Origin: an uncultured Verrucomicrobiota bacterium
GTDB taxonomy: Bacteria; Verrucomicrobiota; Verrucomicrobiia; Opitutales; Opitutaceae
Reading direction: 5' to 3'
NCBI GenBank assembly: GCA_913058185.1
Contig: CAJXQX010000014.1
Location: 1 to 64,000 of the forward strand
Length of the DNA: 64,000 bases
Shown: piece after piece, positions 25,651 to 35,921 of the stretch
How positions within the stretch are numbered: position 1 is the first letter of the stretch
Layout: every line of letters starts with the position of its first letter
Translations under genes and position numbers: made by a program
Notes under the pieces: model-generated
Database searches by the model: none
Told to the model about the DNA's origin: nothing
What the model saw: the letters and a program-made list of their open reading frames with translations, nothing else

Positions 25651-26418
25651 TCAGTTCGCGGCCTGGGCGGCTTCGACGAGCTGCACAAAACTGCGAGCTT
25701 CAAGCGCCGCGCCACCAATGAGGCCACCGTCGATGTCGGCTTGCGCCAACAACTCCGGAGCATTGCCGGGCTTCATCGATCCACCATAGAGGATGCGAAC
25801 CTTGTTGCCGATGGCAGGCGTGAAGCGTTCACCGAGTAGCTTGCGAATGAACGCGTGCACCTCTTGGGCTTGTTCGCTCGTGGCGACCTTGCCCGTGCCA
25901 ATCGCCCAAACAGGTTCGTAAGCGATGACCACGTCCGTGGCGTTCGACTCTTCGACGCCGACGAGTCCGCCTTCGAGTTGGTTCTTAACGACATCCAAGG
26001 TGGAACCGGCTTCACGCTCTTCGAGGCTCTCGCCCACGCAGAGGATTGGCTTCAGTTCAGCCTTCAGCGCGGAGAGCACCTTCTGGTTGATGAATGCATC
26101 GGTCTCGCCGAACAAAGCACGGCGTTCGCTGTGTCCGAGGATCACGTAACGCACGTAGATTGAGCGGAGCATCTCAGCGGAGATTTCTCCGGTGAAGGCA
26201 CCGTTGCGCTCCGGGTGCATGTTTTGGGCGCCCAGCTTAACGCTGGAGCCGTCGAGAGTCTGGCCGACAGACTCAACGGAAGTGAACGGTGGGCAAACCA
26301 CGACGTCTACGTCGTTGGCTTTACCGACCTGGGCAACGATAGCTGACACGAGGTCAGCGGCTTCGCTGGAGGTCTTGTTCATCTTCCAATTACCGGCGAT
26401 GAGTTTTTTACGAATCAT
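25651..26418 (-). CDS. tpiA: Triosephosphate isomerase
   Basis: A 255-residue TIM barrel that interconverts dihydroxyacetone phosphate and glyceraldehyde 3-phosphate. Catalytic landmarks are present: GNWKMNK (Lys), LGHSERR (electrophile His), and AYEPVWAIGTGK (Glu base and flexible loop). ATG 26418 (MIRKKLIAGNWK) is the proper start. The frame is open further upstream, but there it translates the intergenic hairpin repeat (YSLLTTRYSLL). It is the last gene of the gap-pgk-tpiA unit, with a terminator 27 bp after its stop. Confidence 0.97.
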   Translation of the reverse strand: MIRKKLIAGNWKMNKTSSEAADLVSAIVAQVGKANDVDVVVCPPFTSVESVGQTLDGSSVKLGAQNMHPERNGAFTGEISAEMLRSIYVRYVILGHSERRALFGETDAFINQKVLSALKAELKPILCVGESLEEREAGSTLDVVKNQLEGGLVGVEESNATDVVIAYEPVWAIGTGKVATSEQAQEVHAFIRKLLGERFTPAIGNKVRILYGGSMKPGNAPELLAQADIDGGLIGGAALEARSFVQLVEAAQAAN

Positions 26419-26433
26419 GATATTTTTTATAAA

Positions 26434-26538
26434 AAGTAGTGAGTAGCGGGTAGTGAGTAGTGAGTAGCAGGGAATGGCGAGTAGAAGGAGATTTAGAGAC
26501 AATCAATGCTCACCTACTCGCTACTCGGTGCTCGCTAG
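26434..26538. repeat. Inverted GTAGTGAGTAGC-type repeat between pgk and tpiA
   Basis: Left arm 26434-26468 is built of GTAGTGAGTAGC/GGGTAGTGAG units. Right arm 26508-26538 (CTCACCTACTCGCTACTCGG and on) is its near reverse complement. The transcript would fold into a hairpin with a roughly 40-nt loop. It shares its first 20 bases with the copy at 27804. Confidence 0.85.
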
Positions 26539-26550
26539 TCTGACAGAGCT

Positions 26551-27795
26551 TTAGCTCTGCAAGAAAGCTACACCGGGGAGGGATTTGCCTTCGAGGAATT
26601 CGAGACTGGCGCCGCCACCCGTGGAGCAATGGGAAACCTTGTCGGCTACGCCAAATTGCTTGGCCGCCGTCGCAGTATCTCCCCCACCGACCACGGAGAT
26701 GGCTCCGCCGGCGGTAGCTTCAGCGACGGCCGCAGCCATGGCCTTGGTAGCACCGGCGAACTTCTCAAATTCAAACACCCCGGCAGGTCCGTTCCAGATG
26801 ATCGTCTTCGATCCGAGGATGGCAGCGGTGTAGAGTTCGATCGACTTGGGTCCGGCATCGAGGCCTTCCCAACCGTCGGGAATACCCGAGGCATCGTCAG
26901 CGGCTTGGGTGTTGGCGTCCGGACTGAAGTCGTCGGCGCAAACGTAGTCGACCGGGAAAATCAGTTCGACGTTCTTGGCCTTCGCCTTGGCGGCGAGTTC
27001 TTCGACGATCTTCGCACCCTCTTCATCGAAGAGACTGCGACCAATCGCCATGCCATCGATCACCTTCTTGAAGGTGTAGGCCATGCCGCCACCGATGATG
27101 ATCTTGTCGGCCTTCTCGAGTAAATTGGTGATGAGCGGAATCTTATCCGCGATCTTCGCGCCACCGAGGATGGCGAGCAATGGGCGCTGAGGATGATCGA
27201 GCACTTTGCCAAAAGCGGTGAGCTCAGCTTCCATCAGGAAACCAGCGGCCTTCTCGGGCAGGCTCACCCCAACCATGGAGGAATGAGCGCGGTGCGCGGT
27301 GCCAAAGGCATCGTTCACGTAGACATCACCCATCTTGGAGAGGCTCGCGCGGAAGGCCTCGACTGCGGCGGCATCGGCTTTGACCGAGGAACCATCTTCG
27401 GCCTTGGCCTTACCCTCTTCCTGAATGTGGAAGCGGAGATTCTCGAGTAGGAGCACTTGACCGGGCTGGAGCGCGGCGGCTTGAGCCTCGACGGTTGCGC
27501 CCACGCAGTCCTCGGCAAATAGCACTTCCTGACCGAGGAGCTTGGCCAGCTCGGTGGCGATGGGCTGAAGCGTGAACTTAGGATTGGCCTGACCATTCGG
27601 ACGACCGAGGTGGCTCATCAAAACAACCGAAGCGCCTTGGGCCAACGCATGCTGGATCGTCGGCAGAGCCGCAACGATACGCTGGTTATTGGTGATTTCA
27701 CCCGTGGCTTTGTCTTGCGGGACATTGAAGTCGACGCGGATCAGAGCGCGTTTACCAGCGAGCGTGAGATCGCGAATGGATTGGAAAGAAGACAT
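26551..27795 (-). CDS. pgk: Phosphoglycerate kinase
   Basis: A 414-residue two-domain kinase that transfers phosphate from 1,3-bisphosphoglycerate to ADP. It has the N-terminal substrate domain RVDFNVPQDKATGEI, SHLGRPNG and ENLRFHIQEE, and the C-terminal nucleotide domain ILGGAKIADKIPLI, GPAGVFEFEKFA, and VVGGGDTATAAKQFG. The length is normal. It lies between gap and tpiA on the same strand and is separated from each by a hairpin repeat of the same family. Confidence 0.97.
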   Translation of the reverse strand: MSSFQSIRDLTLAGKRALIRVDFNVPQDKATGEITNNQRIVAALPTIQHALAQGASVVLMSHLGRPNGQANPKFTLQPIATELAKLLGQEVLFAEDCVGATVEAQAAALQPGQVLLLENLRFHIQEEGKAKAEDGSSVKADAAAVEAFRASLSKMGDVYVNDAFGTAHRAHSSMVGVSLPEKAAGFLMEAELTAFGKVLDHPQRPLLAILGGAKIADKIPLITNLLEKADKIIIGGGMAYTFKKVIDGMAIGRSLFDEEGAKIVEELAAKAKAKNVELIFPVDYVCADDFSPDANTQAADDASGIPDGWEGLDAGPKSIELYTAAILGSKTIIWNGPAGVFEFEKFAGATKAMAAAVAEATAGGAISVVGGGDTATAAKQFGVADKVSHCSTGGGASLEFLEGKSLPGVAFLQS

Positions 27796-27803
27796 GGTTT
27801 CGG

Positions 27804-27923
27804 AAGTAGTGAGTAGCGGGTAGCAAGTAGTGAGTAGCTAGGAACCGAAAAAAGAAGAGCGAGCAGCGGGGCGGCAGGAGCTTCAAAGAATGCTCACTAC
27901 TCGCTACCCACTACTCGCTACTT
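27804..27923. repeat. Inverted GTAGTGAGTAGC-type repeat between gap and pgk
   Basis: Left arm 27804-27838 (AAGTAGTGAGTAGCGGGTAG and on) pairs with right arm 27892-27923, whose reverse complement begins AAGTAGCGAGTAGTGGGTAG. The arms are about 32-35 bp with a 53-bp loop. It is closely related to the copy at 26434-26538. Confidence 0.87.
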
Positions 27924-27946
27924 TTGAGCGGCGACGAAGTCGCTGC

Positions 27947-28999
<1,053 letters not shown>

Positions 29000-29147
29000 T
29001 TACTCCAATGTAATGGGTTAGATACTGAATTAGTTTAGCCCACGTCATCTGGACGCAGGAATGACGAGGGAAGTGAGCGGGATTGCCCTTGGCAAGGGGT
29101 TTTGCGATTTGGCCCCCACTCCTCCCCGGCTTGAGGGGCAAATTAGC

Positions 29148-31589
29148 TCAATCTGACCGGCGCCACAGCCCGCAACCCAACGCCGGCAGCCATAGTTTTT
29201 CCGGGATATTCACAGGCGGCACCGGATGATTCGGATTTATAAAACGCTCGTGGTCTGCGACTTTCAACCAATCCCCTTCGGCTACTTCCTCGCCAATCTC
29301 GATTTCCACGTCGTGGAGCGTCGGATTAACGGCAAGCAAAAGTTGCTGCTCACCCTGCGGGCCGTCCGCGTTGTATAAAACCGCTGCTGCGAGCGAATCG
29401 GGAGCATACCAAAAGGCAAAAAACGCCTCCGAAGCCCGGGAATAGTGCCGCAGAAGCTCCCCATGGGCCGATCTGCGGAAGGCAATCCAATCAGAAAAAT
29501 ACGCGTGCGTGCCGGGAAACCGCTCCATGCGCCGGTAATCGAGGGCGTTTAAGTCGCCCCGTTGATAGGTGTTGTTCACCCCATGCTTGGAACGGAGAAA
29601 ATCCTGACCCGCTCCAATCATCGGGATCCCGATCGACGAAAACAGCACCGACGCCATCAAGTGGGTGCGTCGCCGATCGTTAGCCGTTGGCAAATGACCA
29701 CTGCCATCCTCGTTTTCGGTGATCTCGTCGATCCAAGTGCGATCATCGTGCGATTCCACGTAGTTGATCGATTGCGCCGGCCAATGCGCAAAGTGCCAGG
29801 GCGAGCCTTTTAAGTAGTAAGCAAACTGCTCCCGTGATCCCTCACCGCGGACGAAGTCCTTCAAGAACCGGCGGTAACCATCGTTCCACGATGCCCACCC
29901 CGTGTCGGCCAGCTGGTCCGAGATGTGGCCGCGGAAACTCCACGGTTCCGCGATCAAGATCACATCCGGTTTCACCTTCTTAAGGGCGATCTCGATATCT
30001 TCGAGCACTTCCGTTCCCAGCAGCTCCGCCAAATCGAACCGGAAGCCATCGATGCCAAACGTCTCGATGAGGTAGCGGCAGCTATCGATGATGAGTCGTT
30101 TCGCCATCGCCGCATCAGCCCGGAGGTCGTTGCCGCAACCACTCCAGTTCATCAAGTCACCGGCTCGGTTCGTGGTGAAGTAATAGAGTTTATCCACGAA
30201 CATCAGATGCCCCGGCACCCCAACATGATTGTAAACCACGTCGAGCACCACCGCCATCCCCCGCCGGTGAAACGCCGATACTAAATCCTGCAGCTCGCCG
30301 ATCCCCGATGCCTTGGCCGGGTCGAGCGCATAAGTGCTCTCCGGCGCAAAGAAATTGTTGGTCATGTAGCCCCAATGGTATTCGTCGACCGTTTCATTAT
30401 CGAACTCCTGCACCGGTTGCAGCTCCACGCAATTGACCCCCAATTGATGAAGATAAAATCCCGGATGCTCGACCCACTTCTGCAGCCCGCGAAATCCCAT
30501 TCGTTCTGCCGGCGTCGCATCGGTCGTGGCCAATGCCGCCAGATCGCGCACATGCGCCTCAGCCATTACCAGATCCTGCCATGCCGGCGTCTTAAATCCA
30601 TCCGGCTCCCACGGGCTAGGCGCCACTACCAGTCCTGGTCCCTCGCGACCGAGCGCCGCTTTGGCATAAGGATCGAGCACCGGCTGAGCGGGATCGAACA
30701 TGCCGAATTCATCCGTGGGTCCATCGATTCGGTAACTGTATTGCCACCCCGCCCAATCACCCGGCACTTCGATTTCCCACACCGCCCGATCACCCTCCGA
30801 GCCGGCCGCACGTCGCTCGAGATCGATCGTCTTCTCCGCCTCAGTCGTATCGTTCAATCTCAACTGCACCGTTCGAGCCCGCGGTGCGAACAAACGAAAC
30901 ACCGTGCTATTTTTGCCCACCAAAGCCCCCAGCGGTAAATCCGTTGCAAGCTGATGAAAATAGGCTCCCGGCCGTAACGGCACCGAATGGGCTCCTTCGC
31001 GCGCCGTCCAATGAACCCGCCACGGCTGCGACAAATCCACCGGATCGGATAACTCGAATTTGAAGAGGTGCCGCCCCGTGCGCTCGGGATCGATTACCCG
31101 GTTGAAATTATTCTCTCCATCATCGACCGCGTTTGGCGCATCTCGCGGCACCGGAAACCAATGGCCCTCCTCGGTCACAAACTTAAAACGCTGCCCCGGC
31201 GATCCATAAAATTTCTGGGCCTCGCCCTCCCACAAATAAACCGGTTCACCGTCCAACGATGCCTCAACTAATTGCCACGCTTCGTCTCCGATGGCTTCGC
31301 TCCAACCGTTGAAATCGCCGACCAAAAATAGCGGTGCGCGCAAGGCATACGGTCGCGGATGCACGTTTCGCGGTAGGAAAAAAAATATCCGCCCGCCATG
31401 GGTAACAAAATACCCGCTCTCGCGCCCATAGGTATGATCAGGCACCCGCGAAACCGACGCCACCTGTAATCCTCCGCTGAAACGGGTCGGCGGAGCGTGC
31501 CTCGCCTTCCAATCATGCGCCAACTCCAACACCCCCTGAGTGGGTGAATTTAACCATGCTTGGACGATATGATTAGCGCGATGCGACAT
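29148..31589 (-). CDS. GH13 alpha-amylase family enzyme, pullulanase/debranching-like
   Basis: An 813-residue starch or glycogen debranching-type enzyme. An N-terminal module (PLFLVGDFNGWSEA, about 87-100) resembles CBM48, and a second such module follows at about 225-310 (STVFRLFAPRARTVQLRL). The GH13 barrel comes after. The nucleophile Asp lies in GFRFDLAELLG (about 516), the acid Glu in ILIAEPWSF (about 546) and the third Asp in ESHDDRTW (about 611). YHWGYMTNN corresponds to the YNWGY motif of type I pullulanases. No signal peptide is seen, so intracellular glycogen or maltodextrin debranching is the likely role. It lies 151 bp upstream of gapA on the same strand. Confidence 0.88.
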   Translation of the reverse strand: MSHRANHIVQAWLNSPTQGVLELAHDWKARHAPPTRFSGGLQVASVSRVPDHTYGRESGYFVTHGGRIFFFLPRNVHPRPYALRAPLFLVGDFNGWSEAIGDEAWQLVEASLDGEPVYLWEGEAQKFYGSPGQRFKFVTEEGHWFPVPRDAPNAVDDGENNFNRVIDPERTGRHLFKFELSDPVDLSQPWRVHWTAREGAHSVPLRPGAYFHQLATDLPLGALVGKNSTVFRLFAPRARTVQLRLNDTTEAEKTIDLERRAAGSEGDRAVWEIEVPGDWAGWQYSYRIDGPTDEFGMFDPAQPVLDPYAKAALGREGPGLVVAPSPWEPDGFKTPAWQDLVMAEAHVRDLAALATTDATPAERMGFRGLQKWVEHPGFYLHQLGVNCVELQPVQEFDNETVDEYHWGYMTNNFFAPESTYALDPAKASGIGELQDLVSAFHRRGMAVVLDVVYNHVGVPGHLMFVDKLYYFTTNRAGDLMNWSGCGNDLRADAAMAKRLIIDSCRYLIETFGIDGFRFDLAELLGTEVLEDIEIALKKVKPDVILIAEPWSFRGHISDQLADTGWASWNDGYRRFLKDFVRGEGSREQFAYYLKGSPWHFAHWPAQSINYVESHDDRTWIDEITENEDGSGHLPTANDRRRTHLMASVLFSSIGIPMIGAGQDFLRSKHGVNNTYQRGDLNALDYRRMERFPGTHAYFSDWIAFRRSAHGELLRHYSRASEAFFAFWYAPDSLAAAVLYNADGPQGEQQLLLAVNPTLHDVEIEIGEEVAEGDWLKVADHERFINPNHPVPPVNIPEKLWLPALGCGLWRRSD

Positions 31590-31779
31590 GCGGTGTGACC
31601 ACGCAGCATCCCGCCACGCTTCCTTCGCACAAGGCGGAATTTATATTCGACGTAAATTACCGCGCGCAACCCGTCCCAAACCGACCGCAATCAACCAAAC
31701 ACCCGAGGCCAAGTCGCACTGCACCCATGGTTGCATTTCGTTTTTGATCGCAAGGCATAAGGAATCTCGTTCCGATTAT

Positions 31780-32226
31780 ATGTATATGTCGTTCCATGAG
31801 TGGACTTTCGTGGGATTTACCGGAAAGCGTAAACTCCCCTACCCCGATAAGATTAAGCAGGCCATTGCCGAGGCACTCGATTTGATCGCGGACCGCACCG
31901 GCTCGCCCTTGGCCGCCGTTTCGTCTGCTGCCTGTGACGCCGACACCTTGTTCATCGAAGAAAGCCTGAAACGCGAGTTGCCATGGACCTTGCTGCTTCC
32001 CTTCCACGAAGATGAGTTCCAAAAAGATTTTACCGCCGAAGAATGGGCTCGAACCAAACCCCTGCTCGCTCGCTCCGTCCGTCGGGTGGTGGAGCACGAC
32101 TCCGAACATCGTGATCACGCGTTCCTCGAAAGTGGTCTGCGCACCGTAGACGAGTCTGACGTGGTATTAGCCGTTTGGGATGGCGAGCCCGGTCTCACCG
32201 GTGGCACCGGTGGAGTGATTGAATAA
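31780..32226 (+). pseudogene. SLOG-like domain protein, N-terminal fragment of a broken gene
   Basis: From the ATG (31780 or 31786) the frame encodes MSFHEWTFVGFTGKRKLPYP, then VSSAACDADTLFIEESLKRE, then DVVLAVWDGEP with a glycine-rich end GLTGGTGGVIE. The glycine-rich first strand, the C/G-A-D element and the VWDGEP strand are the features of Rossmann-like SLOG/LOG-superfamily nucleotide-binding domains. The frame stops at TAA (32224-32226), but the same frame continues with AREIQRPLVIIDMNTGE, the expected last strand, where homologues would read a Tyr or similar. So this is an in-frame nonsense change. The family assignment is by pattern and is moderate. Confidence 0.68.
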
Positions 32227-33217
32227 GCCCGTGAAATTCAACGCCCCCTCGTAATCATCGATATGAATACCGGTGAGATGACGACCGAGCGCATTCCCCA
32301 CGGAGAAGATGCTCACTCTCCGCTGACTCCTCCCGCATTTCTGGAGGATGATTCCACTGGTTTTGAGGCGGTGGAGAAGCTCTACCGCTACCACGATGGT
32401 GAAGCCAATAGACATCGCCCGTGGGCGCAGTCCTTGAGGATGTCCATCATTTGGCTCCATCAGATTGCCACCGTCGTCGCAATTGTGGGACTGCTTTGGC
32501 AAGACCCAAAGATGCTTCAGGAGATTGCCGGCTGGACCAAGATGGGCATTCTCGTGATCGCAGTTATAATATCAACCTGGGTGGCTCACCGCGTGAATCA
32601 CGCGGGGATTCATCATCGCATGCAGGCCGAGCTACTGCACGCCGCCATGGCCGTTTGGCCTCTGCCCGATCCCAAACGCCTCTTATTCTCTCGCCAGTTT
32701 CCCGGATTCATTCGCCTGCAACGAAGTTTGCGCCTCAACCGCCTGTTGCACCCGCCTAAACCCAAATCCCGAGAGGAGCTGAAGGAGGACTATCTCGCCA
32801 ACCGGATCAGCGGCCAAACCTCCTACTACACTAGGGCCGCAAAAAGGGCCCACAACGGCGTGCGCCTCTGGCGCAGGGCTGCCAATACGTTGACCATCAC
32901 CGCGGTCATCGCGGCTCTGACCGCCGCGCTTCATTTGATTGAAGCCGAGAGTGCCCTCTAACCGTTCGTCAAACTAGCCTCGTTGGCTCTTTCCTTGGCC
33001 AGTGCGGCGCTACTCGCCGGCATCACGGCTAGGTGACCTCGCCCGCCGGGCCGTGCGCTACTCCCAGCTATCTGTCGATCTTCACCTCGCGCAGACGCGA
33101 CTCGCCCGCAGTGAATCGATGAAAGGTCTGGAAACGACCATATATCAAACCGAACGCAACCTCCTGCTGGAAATTTGGGAGTGGTTCCAAATCAGCCAAT
33201 TTGGCCAAGAGCACTAA
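32227..33217 (+). pseudogene. SLATT-like membrane part of the broken SLOG gene
   Basis: It continues the frame of the fragment upstream (ATG at 32263). Two helices lie close together (IIWLHQIATVVAIVGLLW and ILVIAVIISTWVA), followed by a long charged region (YLANRISGQTSYYTRAAKRA) and a third hydrophobic segment. The frame meets TAA at 32959-32961, resumes as PFVKLASLALSLASAALLAG, and then shifts by one base near 33030. It ends as a 33002-33217 frame with RYSQLSVDLHLAQTRLARSE and TERNLLLEIWEWFQ. Paired helices plus a C-terminal E-x3-L-x4-W helix recall SLATT domains. With three lesions the whole gene is dead. Confidence 0.65.
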
Positions 33218-33287
33218 TCTGCAGTCATGAATTGGATTCATTCGGAGTGGCGTTGACATCCTAGAGCCAAGAAACACCGCTTGAAAC

Positions 33288-34379
33288 GTGAGCCAAACTG
33301 ACCGCATCCTGGTAGCCTTATCCGGCGGAGTTGATAGCGCTGTCGCGGCCCTACAGCTCAAACAGTCGGGGGCTGAGGTGGAAGCGGCCTTCATGAAGAA
33401 CTGGATCAACGAGGACGAGATCATCGGTGATTGCCCTTGGGAACAGGATATCGTCGATGCTCGGGCCGTCGCGGAGCACCTCGGAATCCCGTTTCGAGTC
33501 GTCAATCTGATGGAGGAATACCGCGATCGGGTCGTCGCCTACCTACTCGACGGCTACCGGCGTGGCCTCACCCCGAACCCCGATGTGATGTGCAATCGTG
33601 ACATCAAATTCGGAGTCTTCGCTCAATGGGCCCGCGACCACAGTTTCAACGCCGTCGCCACCGGACATTACGCACAACGCCGCCGCGATCCAAGCGGTCA
33701 CTGGCAGATGCTCGAAGGCGCCGACTCCAACAAAGATCAAACCTACTTTCTTGCCCTCCTCGATCAGGCTCAACTTGCCACCGCTCGCTTCCCCATCGGG
33801 CACCTCGCCAAACCGGATCTCCGCCGCATCGCGCTCGACGCCGGCCTGCCCAACGCCACCAAGAAGGACAGCCAAGGCATCTGCTTCATCGGGCAGGTAA
33901 AGATGCAGGATTTTCTACGTGAATACGTTCCTGACGATCCCGGCCCCATCGTTCGGGCCACCGACGAAAGCACGCTCGGTGAACATCAGGGACTTCACTA
34001 CTACACGCTCGGCCAACGCAAAGGCATTGGTGTCCCTTCAAACACCGAAGGCGAAGCCTACGTCGTCGTTGGAAAACGAGCCTCCGACCGCGCTCTACTC
34101 GTCGCCTTCGACAGTCCCACCGCCCCAGGGCTCTTCACCACGACCTCGACGGTTCATCACCTACATTGGAACATCTCCAATCCCCCCAACGAATCTACCG
34201 AACTCGAAGGCAAAGTCCGCTACCGCGATCCCCGGGTGCCTCTCACCTTCACGCCCGATCCCGACAACTCTGGGTCAGCCACCATCACCTTCCGCACCCC
34301 CCAACGCGGACTCGCCGCCGGTCAGATTCTCGCCCTCTATGACGACAATCGCCTACTCGGCGGCGGCATCTATGGATAA
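33288..34379 (+). CDS. mnmA: tRNA-specific 2-thiouridylase MnmA
   Basis: A 363-residue enzyme that puts sulfur on U34 of Lys, Glu and Gln tRNAs. The PP-loop is [16 protein letters not shown]. The two catalytic cysteines are in [13 protein letters not shown] and GICFIG, and the C-terminal domain has [17 protein letters not shown]. Translation starts at GTG 33288. The stop codon overlaps the ATG of the small membrane protein that follows. Confidence 0.96.
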   Translation: MSQTDRILVALSGGVDSAVAALQLKQSGAEVEAAFMKNWINEDEIIGDCPWEQDIVDARAVAEHLGIPFRVVNLMEEYRDRVVAYLLDGYRRGLTPNPDVMCNRDIKFGVFAQWARDHSFNAVATGHYAQRRRDPSGHWQMLEGADSNKDQTYFLALLDQAQLATARFPIGHLAKPDLRRIALDAGLPNATKKDSQGICFIGQVKMQDFLREYVPDDPGPIVRATDESTLGEHQGLHYYTLGQRKGIGVPSNTEGEAYVVVGKRASDRALLVAFDSPTAPGLFTTTSTVHHLHWNISNPPNESTELEGKVRYRDPRVPLTFTPDPDNSGSATITFRTPQRGLAAGQILALYDDNRLLGGGIYG

Positions 34380-34938
34380 AAGAACGGTGCGATTTGGGAT
34401 TAGTTTTCACCCAGAGTCCCGCTTCCCAGCACACGGTCACACTCCACTCCCGACTCAAACATTTAAGACCAAATTCCTATTGCTCGTCCTCTACGCCGCA
34501 TTCGTGGTGACAGCGCTGGTTTATCTTTCCTTCGCCCGCCAATGGCAAGCCGATAGCCGACTCGACCCCCAAATCGTAGCCGACATCCGGGCCGCGGCTG
34601 ATACCGTGACAGACCTCGAAACCGCCCACCGATACGCTCTCGGGATGCGATCATATTGCTCGAATTCAGGGCGCCGGATCACCGCCTCGCCGGTTCGCTC
34701 TCCCGGCTACTACCTCCTCTTCGCCTTCATCGCTCCCCTGCCTCTCGCTGGCTACGCCGGCCAGACCATGCGGTCCAAACTCTTCGTCAACCGCCCCGTA
34801 GAAATGCCGCGCCTGGTTTACTGGACGCTGTTTGGCGTTTACGATTCAGCCACCGGAGCGACCGCGTGCTGGCGCACTCGAGTGCGCAGAGTGTCTTTAA
34901 GTTCGGTGAGGCCCGTCTCCTCCTGGCAGGAAATCTGA
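34372..34938 (+). CDS. Hypothetical membrane protein overlapping mnmA and obgE
   Basis: A 188-residue frame whose ATG lies inside the last codons of mnmA and whose 3' end overlaps the convergent obgE by 100 bp. It has two likely membrane helices ([20 protein letters not shown] and [17 protein letters not shown]). The part beyond about residue 155 lies opposite obgE and is arginine/serine-rich, so the natural stop may have been lost. No family is recognised. Coding is supported by the coupled start and the hydrophobic pattern only. Confidence 0.55.
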   Translation: MDKRTVRFGISFHPESRFPAHGHTPLPTQTFKTKFLLLVLYAAFVVTALVYLSFARQWQADSRLDPQIVADIRAAADTVTDLETAHRYALGMRSYCSNSGRRITASPVRSPGYYLLFAFIAPLPLAGYAGQTMRSKLFVNRPVEMPRLVYWTLFGVYDSATGATACWRTRVRRVSLSSVRPVSSWQEI

Positions 34939-35855
34939 ATAATCTCGACCTCATGCTTTTCGCGAAAGGCGACCAACTGATCTGCCGACTCGGGTAGATC
35001 CATCTTGTTGGCGACAACGACTCGCGGTTTGACGAGCAGCGATTCATCGTAGGCTCCTAGTTCGGCCAACAATGTCGCGTAATCTTCGGCCGGCTCCCGA
35101 CCATCGACTGCGGCCATATCGATCATAAACATGAGCACGGTGCACCGTTCGATGTGCCGCAGGAAGCGATGCCCTAACCCTCGATTATCGCTGGCACCTT
35201 CAATCAATCCGGGCACATCAGCCAAGAGTAGGCGCTCATATATATCAGGGAAATCAATGACGCCTATTTGCGGATGCAGCGTCGTAAAAGGGTAAGCCGC
35301 GGTACGCGGACGTGCGCGGGTGATTCGTTGGGTGAGCGACGATTTTCCGGCATTGGGAAATCCCACCAATCCAATGTCGGCGATGCTCTTTAGCACCAGT
35401 CGATAGATGCCGGCTTCTCCTTCTTCCCCCGGATTTGAGCGCCGGGGAGCCCGATTAGTCGATGTCTTGAAGTGCTTGTTACCAAAGCCGCCGTTGCCTC
35501 CTTTGCAGAGGATCACGCGTTGATCTGCGGCGACCACCTCCGCGACGATCCGTCCCGTCGCCTCATCGGTCACGATCGTGCCCAAGGGCATTCGCAGTTC
35601 ATTTGGATTCCCTTCTCGACCGTCACAATCCTTACCCAATCCGTGGCCACCACGTTCACCCTTCCAGTGGGGCTTGTATTTGAAATCGATCAAATTGTTG
35701 GTATTTTCATTGCCCACGAGCACGACGTCGCCGCCTTTGCCCCCGTCGCCGCCGTTCGGGCCACCCAGCGGCTCGTATTTCTCGCGCCGAAAACTGCTAC
35801 AACCGCGACCTCCGTCGCCGGCATAAGCTTTAATGACACATTCATCGATAAACAT
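34839..35855 (-). CDS. obgE: GTPase ObgE/CgtA
   Basis: A 338-residue ribosome-assembly GTPase. The glycine-rich Obg fold covers residues 1-160 (GPNGGDGGKGGDVVLVG, GNGGFGN). The G domain follows, with P-loop GFPNAGKSSLTQRI, switch motif DVPGLIEGAS, NKMD and a late SCQEE. It has no C-terminal OCT or TGS extension. It lies 66 bp downstream of ftsZ on the same strand, so it may be the last gene of the division cluster transcript. Confidence 0.96.
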   Translation of the reverse strand: MFIDECVIKAYAGDGGRGCSSFRREKYEPLGGPNGGDGGKGGDVVLVGNENTNNLIDFKYKPHWKGERGGHGLGKDCDGREGNPNELRMPLGTIVTDEATGRIVAEVVAADQRVILCKGGNGGFGNKHFKTSTNRAPRRSNPGEEGEAGIYRLVLKSIADIGLVGFPNAGKSSLTQRITRARPRTAAYPFTTLHPQIGVIDFPDIYERLLLADVPGLIEGASDNRGLGHRFLRHIERCTVLMFMIDMAAVDGREPAEDYATLLAELGAYDESLLVKPRVVVANKMDLPESADQLVAFREKHEVEIIQISCQEETGLTELKDTLRTRVRQHAVAPVAES

Positions 35856-35921
35856 ATGGGAACAGCGTGCACATTACCTTCCACTTGCCAAGGGGGGGGA
35901 TTCGTTAACCATTCATAATAT

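Noticed and set aside
25651-26502. Longer tpiA start
   Set aside because: The extra 28 codons translate the intergenic hairpin repeat; the family starts at MIRKKLIAGNWK.
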